From assembly GCA_949286775.1 (NCBI GenBank), contig CASEDW010000223.1, forward strand, positions 1 through 5,791: DNA of 5,791 nt. Direction: 5' to 3'. Below the pieces are notes generated by a model. It was not told the origin of the DNA. It worked only from the letters and a program-made list of their open reading frames with translations, and ran no database searches. Shown piece after piece: positions 1-5,563 of the stretch (its first letter is position 1; the number at the start of each line of letters is the position of its first letter). The stretch comes from an uncultured Eubacteriales bacterium (GTDB lineage: Bacteria; Bacillota; Clostridia; Lachnospirales; Lachnospiraceae). The position numbers and the translations under genes are program-made.

Positions 1-12
1 GGATTGGATTAA

Positions 13-37
13 AATGCCGGGCAAATCGCCCGGCATT
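13..37 (-). terminator. Rho-independent terminator after the MerR remnant
   Basis: A perfect 10-bp GC-rich inverted repeat (AATGCCGGGC / GCCCGGCATT) encloses a 5-nt loop. Read on the minus strand, the hairpin starts 4 nt after the MerR remnant's stop codon and ends in TTTTAATCC, a short U-run. Read on the plus strand it is followed by ACCGTTATT, so minus-strand termination is the better fit. It appears to be the surviving original terminator of the broken MerR gene. Confidence 0.75.
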
Positions 38-41
38 ACCG

Positions 42-257
42 TTATTCATGCGCTTTGTCATACAGCTTCTGAATATCGGTCGGGAGTTTGTCAGGGAGCA
101 TCGCGTTTATCCTATCTTCATTTCCGTCTTTGACAGCAGTATCATAATACCAGCATTTAAATTCCAACATGGCAAGGTTTTTTTCAAGATGCCTGATCTG
201 ATTTTGTACGGCAGCTTTGCGGTTTTCAAATAGTTTTTTTCTGTCAGGATAACCGGA
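42..257 (-). pseudogene. 3' remnant of a MerR-family transcriptional regulator
   Basis: Minus-strand frame ending in TAA at 42-44; no start codon fits a full gene. The readable 71 residues resemble the C-terminal dimerisation helix and tail of MerR-family regulators: DRKKLFENRKAAV, QIRHLEKNLAML, then FKCWYYDTAVKDG, and an ending like PDKLPTDIQKLYDKAHE. The K-x-WYY-x-TA-x-x-G segment after a long amphipathic helix is typical of clostridial MerR proteins. The N-terminal winged-helix DNA-binding domain (about 70 residues) and the start of the helix are missing. The frame stays open only to about 278, where an in-frame TAA lies, and beyond 257 the sequence no longer looks like MerR. It cannot bind DNA as it stands. 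Family recognition is from memory of conserved motifs, not from a search. Confidence 0.72.
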
Positions 258-258
258 C

Positions 259-495
259 GTGCCGTTTTTTGTAAAAGATTACAGTGAATATTATAAGGGA
301 AGATGTTATCACGAAAGATCCCTTAATTCAAATGAAGGATGGAACAATATTGGATGTATGTCATTTATGAATCAGCCTATATTAAAGTACAGCAATGAGA
401 TCCGCAGCGCTGTCCGTACAGATCTTTATGACAACCTTGATGTGATTCCGTTTGACAAAATACAGGATTTTTTAGCAAAAAATGGAGTATGTTAA
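259..495 (+). pseudogene. 3' remnant of an alpha/beta hydrolase with an internal deletion
   Basis: The readable product resembles the C-terminal part of a bacterial alpha/beta hydrolase family (YcjY / acetyl-xylan-esterase-like, COG1073 type). It shows DYSEYYKGRCYHERSLNSN, a WNNIGCMSFMNQPILKY segment and a DLYDNLDVIPFDKI tail. In intact relatives, a stretch of roughly 35-40 residues between the I-x-x-A-V strand and the DLYD motif carries an LLIHGE strand and the catalytic His just before DLYD. Here residue 52 (Val) runs straight into RTDLYD, with the junction near 412-418, so that stretch is gone. The N-terminal half, including the GxSxG nucleophile elbow, is also absent. A GTG at 259 opens the frame, but there is no ribosome binding site and it lies at the junction with the MerR remnant, so it is probably not a real start. 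A short expressed peptide cannot be excluded. Confidence 0.72.
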
Positions 496-511
496 ATAAG
501 ACAGTTATGTA

Positions 512-547
512 AAACGAAGAGCTGCCCAAAAAGACAGCTCTTCGTTT
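512..547. terminator. Bidirectional terminator hairpin
   Basis: A perfect 13-bp inverted repeat (AAACGAAGAGCTG / CAGCTCTTCGTTT) with a 10-nt loop. It begins 2 nt beyond the TAA of the last gene of the leftward operon and 16 nt beyond the stop of the hydrolase remnant. The A/T-rich stem ends supply a short U-run both ways: minus strand CGTTTTACAT, plus strand CGTTTGTTTAG. Its main present role is probably to end the four-gene leftward transcript; it also insulates the operon from the remnants. Confidence 0.85.
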
Positions 548-549
548 GT

Positions 550-1335
550 TTAGCATAATGCGTCCATTCCGCCGTCAAGACGAATTCCTGAACCCATGAT
601 ATGAGAAGAAACTTCAGACGCAAGGAAAAGCGCAAGATCAGCAACTTCTTCAGGCTTGCAATATCTTTTATCCAGATAAGAAGCTCCGAATATTTCTTCA
701 CATTCTTCATGAGTCTTTGTGTCACCGAATGTATTTTTTTCAATCCTGTGGATCATAGGAGTTTCTACGCCGCCGGGACAAATATAATTGCAGTGAATTC
801 CTTTTGGTCCGAGCTCCAGCGCAACAGATTTTGCAATGCCGGCAACGGCATGTTTTGATGAACAATAAGCGCTCATACCCGGAGAAGTTGTATAGCTTCC
901 GTTGGAAGCGATAGTAACTATAGCGCCTTTTCCCTGTTTGATCAGATACGGAGCTGCATGTTTCATTAACAGCATTACTCCGAAGACGTTGATATTATAT
1001 ACTTTCATATAGTCTTCAATCGTACAATCCTGTATTTCCTGATACTTGCCTTCGTATCCGGCATTTGGGATGACGATATCGATATGTCCGAAATGTTCAT
1101 ATGCGCCATCAACCCATGCTTTAATATCCTGTTCATTTGTAGCGTCCGCAACGAAAGTTTTAATATTCTCAGGCGGAGCGTCAAGGGTAGGTACAAAAGC
1201 GTCAAGCTTGGCCTGACTTGTAGAAGCCATTGCAAGTTTTGCGCCTTCGCGTAAAAATGCTTTGCAGATCGCCTGGCCTATGCCTCCGGTAGCTCCGTTT
1301 ATCAGTACAACTTTATCTTTAAGCTTGTAATCCAT
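550..1335 (-). CDS. SDR-family NAD(P)-dependent oxidoreductase (last gene of operon)
   Basis: A 261-aa classical short-chain dehydrogenase, the usual family length, with a single Rossmann domain. It is expected to act in the cytoplasm and interconvert a secondary alcohol and a ketone. Visible motifs: nucleotide-binding NGATGGIG at residues 13-20 (an Asn replaces the usual Thr), NAG at 91-93, and the catalytic tetrad N116, S144, Y157 and K161 (YCSSK), followed by PGG at 187-189. Residues after the second strand are A-S-T-S, with no Asp for NAD and no Arg pair for NADP, so cofactor choice cannot be read. The insert at about 195-225, between PGG and the C-terminal helix, is the probable substrate lid and is rich in charged residues and Cys. 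The ATG at 1333-1335 has AAGGAGG 7 nt upstream. It starts 15 nt after the MFS gene and is followed at once by the terminator. It is clearly different from the other SDR here, so it probably acts on another position or another step. Substrate unknown. Confidence 0.93.
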   Translation of the reverse strand: MDYKLKDKVVLINGATGGIGQAICKAFLREGAKLAMASTSQAKLDAFVPTLDAPPENIKTFVADATNEQDIKAWVDGAYEHFGHIDIVIPNAGYEGKYQEIQDCTIEDYMKVYNINVFGVMLLMKHAAPYLIKQGKGAIVTIASNGSYTTSPGMSAYCSSKHAVAGIAKSVALELGPKGIHCNYICPGGVETPMIHRIEKNTFGDTKTHEECEEIFGASYLDKRYCKPEEVADLALFLASEVSSHIMGSGIRLDGGMDALC

Positions 1336-1350
1336 AATACTTCCTCCTTC

Positions 1351-2628
1351 TTAATTTTTATTTTTATATGGAGCGGCTTTTATAGCGAACAGCAGGAGAA
1401 TCATTCCTATTACTGTTGTTACTGCGAATAATACCCAGCCAAAATTCATTCCGCCGGGAATTCCTAAAACGGTGGCGCCTTCTGTTCCAAGGACTGCTGC
1501 CATAATAGGAGATGCTATAGCCTGTCCGATATATACTGCTATCATAAGTGTTGCAGAAATCGCGCCGAATTCTCTCGGCCCGAATACGGCAGTACCGACA
1601 AATGAGGGTATGCTCGCGCAGACAGGATAAGCGGCAGCTGCAAATATAACTGTTAGAATCATCATTATGACAGAATGGCTGAGAGGCCAGATTATCATGC
1701 ACATAAATGCCAGTATAAATGCCACGCATACATATACTACAAAACCTGCTGTTCCGAGTTTATTCGAGATCATACCTGCCGCCAGAAGCAGAACTCCGGC
1801 CAGAAGCAGATATACAGCGTTCCATGTAGCAGCGCCTGAAGCGTCCATTCCATTCATCTGCCACCAGCTTGGAGCATATGAGAGAAATGCCGTTCCGCCG
1901 ACAGTAGTAAACAGAAGACCTGCGATCAAAATTTTAAATGATTTAGACATAAGAGCTTCTTTATAAGTTACTCCGGCGACTTCTGCTTTTCCTTCCGCGG
2001 AACTTTGACTGCTCCAGCCAAGAGGCTTTTGTCCAATTTTTTCTGGCGTCTTGATAAAGAAAATTACTGAAATCAGACCGATAACAAGAACTAATATTGA
2101 CATAATGCGGTAGCAATTCTTGTAATCGGTAATCTTAAACAGCTGGCCGGCAAGGAATACCCATGCCGCGGCTCCGATACCTGCTCCCGAAAGAACGTAG
2201 CCTGTTACCTGAGCTCTTTTTTCAACAAACCAGTCCGCAATAAGAGAAGAGCAGACTGCATGCGTGCCGAATGTTATTGCTACAGATGCCATTCCGCCTG
2301 CGATATACATAAATATCAGACTCTGTATATTTGCGCCCGGAGTCGCGAAGGTATAAAACTGCATATGCGCCGCGCAGGCGATTATGGATATCAGCATCGT
2401 CTTCTGGGGACCAAGCTTTCCGAGAACTTTGATCGCAAGAATACTAAGAGCGATATTACATATTGTATTTACAGTTCCTATCTGTCCGACAGCACCCAGA
2501 GAATGACCGCTGTATTCGGAAAGAGAGGAGAGAAATGTGCCTAAAGTCGTACATGCTCCTAAATTGGCGAATATGACCAAAAAGGCTCCGATTGCCGCTT
2601 TATAGCCGAAAAATTTTGTTTTTTCCAT
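1351..2628 (-). CDS. MFS transporter, OFA/monocarboxylate-carrier-like
   Basis: 425-aa integral membrane protein with 12 predicted membrane segments in two groups of six: roughly residues 10-32, 47-68, 75-94, 101-128, 141-165, 172-192, then 231-253, 266-286, 294-314, 319-342, 354-380 and 396-416. A polar loop lies at 193-230. Loop 2-3 carries GKLGPQK (70-76), a degenerate form of the MFS G-x-x-x-D-R signature. The DWFVEKRAQVTGYVLSGAGIG stretch (132-152) in segments 4-5 and the TPEKIGQKPLGW stretch (194-205) at the start of the central loop resemble oxalate:formate and monocarboxylate carrier families. It probably takes up the operon's substrate or exports its product; direction and ligand cannot be read. 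An upstream in-frame ATG at 2641-2643 would give 430 aa and overlap the previous stop (ATGA), but it lacks a Shine-Dalgarno, whereas the ATG at 2626-2628 has AGGAGG 6 nt upstream, so the shorter start is chosen. Confidence 0.9.
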   Translation of the reverse strand: MEKTKFFGYKAAIGAFLVIFANLGACTTLGTFLSSLSEYSGHSLGAVGQIGTVNTICNIALSILAIKVLGKLGPQKTMLISIIACAAHMQFYTFATPGANIQSLIFMYIAGGMASVAITFGTHAVCSSLIADWFVEKRAQVTGYVLSGAGIGAAAWVFLAGQLFKITDYKNCYRIMSILVLVIGLISVIFFIKTPEKIGQKPLGWSSQSSAEGKAEVAGVTYKEALMSKSFKILIAGLLFTTVGGTAFLSYAPSWWQMNGMDASGAATWNAVYLLLAGVLLLAAGMISNKLGTAGFVVYVCVAFILAFMCMIIWPLSHSVIMMILTVIFAAAAYPVCASIPSFVGTAVFGPREFGAISATLMIAVYIGQAIASPIMAAVLGTEGATVLGIPGGMNFGWVLFAVTTVIGMILLLFAIKAAPYKNKN

Positions 2629-2634
2629 TTTGAA

Positions 2635-2640
2635 CCTCCT
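2635..2640 (-). promoter_or_regulatory. Ribosome binding site that sets the MFS start
   Basis: AGGAGG on the minus strand, 6 nt before the ATG at 2626-2628. Its first base is the last base of the stop codon (TGA, 2640-2642) of the flavoenzyme gene. The alternative ATG at 2641-2643 lies upstream of this site and has only GCAGCTATGTCTCTTCA before it, with no Shine-Dalgarno. Ribosomes finishing the flavoenzyme could reinitiate here, coupling translation of the two genes. Confidence 0.8.
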
Positions 2641-4580
2641 CATTGAAGAGACATAGCTGCATAAAATCCTTCCCTGATCGCAGCGCCTGCTTTAGATGTC
2701 TTCTGGCAGTCACCGATAAGAGTAGTTTTAAGCGGATATTTATTGCCTATAGCTTCCGCCGTGCCGCTGTTCGGTATCTGTCCAAAAGCAGTGATGATAC
2801 TGTCCGCCTTAATAACCTCAAAGCTGCCGTCTCTGCTGTGAACTACAACGCCTTCATCATTGATGCCGACGACTTTTCTCTGCGTGATGATTTCGACATT
2901 ATATTCTGAAAGCATCCTGTCAAGGCTTATCTTATTGATGCTCATTACATCTGCCGCGCATGCATCCCGCATTTCAACTATTGTAACTTTCTTGCCCTGC
3001 ATCGCGAGTTCAAGAGCCGTATCGCATCCGGAAAGTCCGCCGCCGCAAATAACAACTTTATTTCCCGGAACGCCGTTTACGTGGGCTTTTGTCACATCGA
3101 TAACATTAGCGTTGTCTCTTCCCTCGATATGCGGTACAAACGGTACAGAACCGGTTGCCACGAAAATAGCGTCTGCGCTTTCAAGAACTTCGCTGTTTTC
3201 ATCAATAGCCGTATTTAATTTTATGTCCACGCCAAGTTTATCAAGCTGAACTTCATACCATTTTATGAGATCCCTGATTCTTTTCTTAAAGACAGGAGTT
3301 GCTATTGCTCCAAATGTTCCGCCTATCTTATCTGATGCTTCATATAATGTGACGTCGCATCCTCTTATTGCTGCCGTCCGCGCAGCCTCAAGTCCTCCGG
3401 GACCCGCGCCGATAACTACAATCTTTTTCTTATCGGCAAGAGGTTCTACAACCATTGAAGTTTCTAAGCCTGTACTTGGATTGACAGTACATGAAAGCTG
3501 AGTAAGGCGGCCGAAGATCCTTCCTATACATTCTTCATTGCAGAGTATACACGGACGCACATCTTCTCTGTGACCGGCTTTTAATTTATTAGGGAACTGA
3601 GGATCGGCAATAAGCTGACGTCCAAAGCTGATGATATCGGCGTTTCCTGAATCAAGCAGTTCAACAGCAGTTTCCATAGAATGATTTCCGGCATTTATGA
3701 TTGGAACTTTTACATGCTTTCTTGCCTCTTCGCAGACATATGCCATGCACGCCTCGCCTGTATAGCATGTCGGGAAAATATAATCCATAGTCTCATAGCA
3801 TCCCGAGTCAACATCGAAGGCGTCTACTCCGGCTTTTTCGAGAAGTTCGATTATCGGCATCGAATCTTCAAGCGTCCTGCCTCCCTTATACATATGGTCA
3901 AGAGATATTCTGAAAATAATAGGAAAATCAGGTCCTACAACTTTTCTGACGGATTCAACAATTTCACGGGCAAATCTTGTACGGTTTTCCCATGAACCGC
4001 CGTACTCATCAGTTCTTGAATTCCACTGCGGAGAGATAAACTGATCGATAAGATATCCTGCATGTCCGTGGATTTCTACCGCGTCAAATCCTGCGTTTAT
4101 GGCAAATTGCGCCGCGGCGCTGAATTCATTCATGATCTCTTTTATCTCTGATATTTCAAGGGGTCTGCAAATCATCTCAGGATTATAAAACGCGGGATTT
4201 GGCGATGAAGATATCGGAACTCTTTCGCCGATATCAGGCATGCCGTTTCTGCCTGTACCGCATGATATCTGCAAACCTATTTTAGCTCCCCATCTGTGTA
4301 CCCTCTCTACCATTACAGTAGCCTTGGGGATAGCCCGCGTCGACCAAAGAGCAAGAGTAGGTCCGCCCTGAGCCGTTTTTTCTGAAAGAAACATTGCTCC
4401 CGTCATTATAAGACCCGCGCCTCCTTTTGCGCGCTCTTCATAATAACGAATTCCTTCTTCGCTGTCTGTTCCGTCCTGCATAGGAGTAAATGTTCCCATA
4501 GCAGAGAGCATAATGCGGTTTTTAAGACGCATTTTATTTATTTTTATCGGCTGCCATAATTTATTATAGTCGTAACTCAT
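2640..4580 (-). CDS. FMN/4Fe-4S/FAD ene-reductase (2-enoate reductase/BaiH/2,4-dienoyl-CoA reductase family)
   Basis: 646 aa, the normal length for this family. The N-terminal Old Yellow Enzyme TIM barrel (about 5-370) binds FMN and reduces an activated C=C. Then come a 4Fe-4S cluster (C344, C347, C351, C364) and an FAD/NAD(P)-binding reductase module (about 385-646). The module shows GAGPGG at 391-396, GGGLSG at 513-518, and an IGD motif at 622-624. E536 at the end of the second strand of the inner Rossmann fold suggests NADH rather than NADPH. In the active site, IHGHAGYLIDQF (170-181) places Y176 where E. coli FadH has its catalytic Tyr166. The FadH His252 position appears to be Tyr (GCYE, Y262), as I recall for enoate reductase and Bai relatives. 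Expected to be cytoplasmic and oxygen-sensitive. The ATG has GGAGGTGA 9 nt upstream. The gene is second in the operon. BaiCD/BaiH, daidzein reductase, flavone reductase and steroid ene-reductases all share this architecture, so the substrate cannot be assigned. Confidence 0.95.
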   Translation of the reverse strand: MSYDYNKLWQPIKINKMRLKNRIMLSAMGTFTPMQDGTDSEEGIRYYEERAKGGAGLIMTGAMFLSEKTAQGGPTLALWSTRAIPKATVMVERVHRWGAKIGLQISCGTGRNGMPDIGERVPISSSPNPAFYNPEMICRPLEISEIKEIMNEFSAAAQFAINAGFDAVEIHGHAGYLIDQFISPQWNSRTDEYGGSWENRTRFAREIVESVRKVVGPDFPIIFRISLDHMYKGGRTLEDSMPIIELLEKAGVDAFDVDSGCYETMDYIFPTCYTGEACMAYVCEEARKHVKVPIINAGNHSMETAVELLDSGNADIISFGRQLIADPQFPNKLKAGHREDVRPCILCNEECIGRIFGRLTQLSCTVNPSTGLETSMVVEPLADKKKIVVIGAGPGGLEAARTAAIRGCDVTLYEASDKIGGTFGAIATPVFKKRIRDLIKWYEVQLDKLGVDIKLNTAIDENSEVLESADAIFVATGSVPFVPHIEGRDNANVIDVTKAHVNGVPGNKVVICGGGLSGCDTALELAMQGKKVTIVEMRDACAADVMSINKISLDRMLSEYNVEIITQRKVVGINDEGVVVHSRDGSFEVIKADSIITAFGQIPNSGTAEAIGNKYPLKTTLIGDCQKTSKAGAAIREGFYAAMSLQ

Positions 4581-4617
4581 TTTATCAGTTCACCTCCAGC
4601 GTTTATACTTTTATTTT

Positions 4618-5373
4618 TTAGATGGCTGTCCATCCTCCGTCGCATGTAAGGATTGTTCCCGTTACATAAGATGATTCTTTTGCCGCGAGGTATACTATAG
4701 AGGAATCCAGCTCGCCTTCTTTTCCAGGTCTTGACATGGCGGTGCGATTGAAGATGAAATCATTCATGGATTTCATTGCCTCTGGTCCGTTTGCTTCTGA
4801 TGCGAAGAATCCAGGACAGAGAGCATTTACTGTAACGCCTTTTGTTGCCCATTCAGTCGCTGCCTGTCTTGTCATATTGATGACGCCGCCTTTAGCAGAT
4901 GCGTAAGCGATTACAGGAAGTTCCTTTAAACCGCCTTTTCCAAGAATAGAAGCGATGTTTATTACTCGTCCGTAACCTTTTTCGAGCATGATCTTTCCGA
5001 AATACTTCATGCAGTAGAAAGCTCCGTCCAGATCAAGAGAAAGTACTTTTCTCCATTCTTCATCAGGAAGCTCCTCCAACGGAATGCATGTTCCGCCGCC
5101 GGCATTGTTTACAAGAATATCGACAGTACCGAATGCCTTTACAACTTCGTCAACGGCGTTTTTGATCTCTTCCGGATTTGTAACGTCGCACTTAACCGGA
5201 AGCGCTTTTACACCCAGTTCTTCGATTTCTTTTGCTACGCCTTCGAGTTTTTCTTTTCTTCTCGCCAAAATAGCTACATTTGCTCCCTGTCTTGCGAGGG
5301 CGAGGGCGAACTGCCTTCCCAAACCTGCTGATGCTCCTGTTACAACTGCTACATTACCTGTTAAATCAAACAT
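4618..5373 (-). CDS. SDR-family oxidoreductase, FabG/gluconate-5-dehydrogenase-like (first gene of operon)
   Basis: 251-aa classical SDR, cytoplasmic, expected to be tetrameric like its family. Motifs: TGASAGLG at 12-19, the ARRKEK stretch at 37-42 after the second strand (R38 and R39 favour NADP(H)), CDV at 62-64, NNAG at 89-92, catalytic S142, Y157 and K161 (YASAK), PG at 187-188, and a CDGGW end at 244-248. The tetrad position that is Asn in FabG is Asp here (D114 in LDLDGAF), a change also seen in some gluconate-5-dehydrogenase-like members. Sequence style is close to FabG, gluconate 5-dehydrogenase and 7-alpha-hydroxysteroid dehydrogenase, which are hard to separate by eye. As the first gene of an operon with an ene-reductase, a role in oxidising or reducing a hydroxyl/keto group next to the reducible C=C is more likely than fatty acid synthesis. 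The ATG has AGGAGG 9 nt upstream. Confidence 0.94.
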   Translation of the reverse strand: MFDLTGNVAVVTGASAGLGRQFALALARQGANVAILARRKEKLEGVAKEIEELGVKALPVKCDVTNPEEIKNAVDEVVKAFGTVDILVNNAGGGTCIPLEELPDEEWRKVLSLDLDGAFYCMKYFGKIMLEKGYGRVINIASILGKGGLKELPVIAYASAKGGVINMTRQAATEWATKGVTVNALCPGFFASEANGPEAMKSMNDFIFNRTAMSRPGKEGELDSSIVYLAAKESSYVTGTILTCDGGWTAI

Positions 5374-5407
5374 AAATCCGTTCCTCCTTTTTTGTAATTT
5401 TATGTTA

Positions 5408-5436
5408 ATTATATATCAAACTTTTTCGAAGCTCAT
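5408..5436 (-). promoter_or_regulatory. Candidate promoter of the leftward four-gene operon
   Basis: A perfect -10 box TATAAT lies on the minus strand at 5408-5413. With a 17-nt spacer, the -35 position (5431-5436) reads ATGAGC, matching TTGACA at only three bases. The start of transcription would fall near 5401, leaving a leader of roughly 25-30 nt before the ATG at 5373. The poor -35 suggests activator dependence or low basal expression. Confidence 0.5.
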
Positions 5437-5470
5437 CGTAATAAAAAATAATTCGGCACATTACTTTTTG

Positions 5471-5483
5471 TTGTTTTGCACAA
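5471..5483. promoter_or_regulatory. Possible operator: short inverted repeat between divergent promoters
   Basis: TTGT-N5-ACAA (TTGTTTTGCACAA) lies between the two -10 boxes, about 44-56 bases upstream of the likely start of the rightward gene and about 70-80 upstream of the leftward one. Its right half, TTTGCACAAT (5475-5484), is repeated with one mismatch as TTTGCAGAAT at 5534-5543. The position suits a regulator serving both promoters, but such short arms occur by chance in AT-rich DNA. Confidence 0.25.
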
Positions 5484-5491
5484 TTTCAATC

Positions 5492-5520
5492 TGTACTTTG
5501 AGAAAATAAATGTATATAAT
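5492..5520 (+). promoter_or_regulatory. Candidate promoter of the PucR-like regulator gene
   Basis: A perfect TATAAT at 5515-5520. The hexamer 17 nt upstream is TGTACT (5492-5497), which matches TTGACA at only three positions. TTGAGA at 5499-5504 is a better hexamer but is only 10 nt from the -10 box, too close for a sigma-70-type pair. The start would be near 5527, giving a leader of about 37 nt with AAGGAG before the ATG. Confidence 0.5.
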
Positions 5521-5563
5521 ACAAAATGATTGATTTGCAGAATACTAAATTTAAGGAGAATTT

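Noticed and set aside
48..233. Plus-strand 61-codon frame across the MerR remnant
   Set aside because: The minus strand of the same segment reads as a MerR C-terminus with its own terminator, whereas the plus-strand frame has no ribosome binding site and no recognisable motif.
1364..1729. Minus-strand 121-codon frame inside the MFS gene
   Set aside because: It lies in another frame of a clear membrane transporter gene. Its product is rich in Arg, Ser and Tyr with no family pattern, typical of a shadow frame.
2860..3249. Plus-strand 129-codon frame opposite the flavoenzyme
   Set aside because: Antisense to the FAD module of the 646-aa protein, with no ribosome binding site and low-complexity Ser/Thr/Pro-rich content.
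550..5373. Classical bile-acid 7-dehydroxylation (bai) operon
   Set aside because: Only the BaiH/BaiCD-like flavoenzyme and SDR/MFS types are shared. No CoA ligase (BaiB), 7-alpha-dehydratase (BaiE) or CoA transferase (BaiF) is present, and neither SDR matches BaiA motifs closely.
5453..5470. Sigma-54 promoter resemblance (CGGCACATTACTTTTTG)
   Set aside because: The GG of the -24 element is present, but the required GC of the -12 element is TT, so it does not meet the consensus.
5084..5509. Plus-strand 141-codon frame opposite the first SDR and across the intergenic region
   Set aside because: Antisense to a well-supported SDR and runs through the divergent promoter region. The Ser/Thr/Phe-rich product looks like reverse reading of coding DNA.
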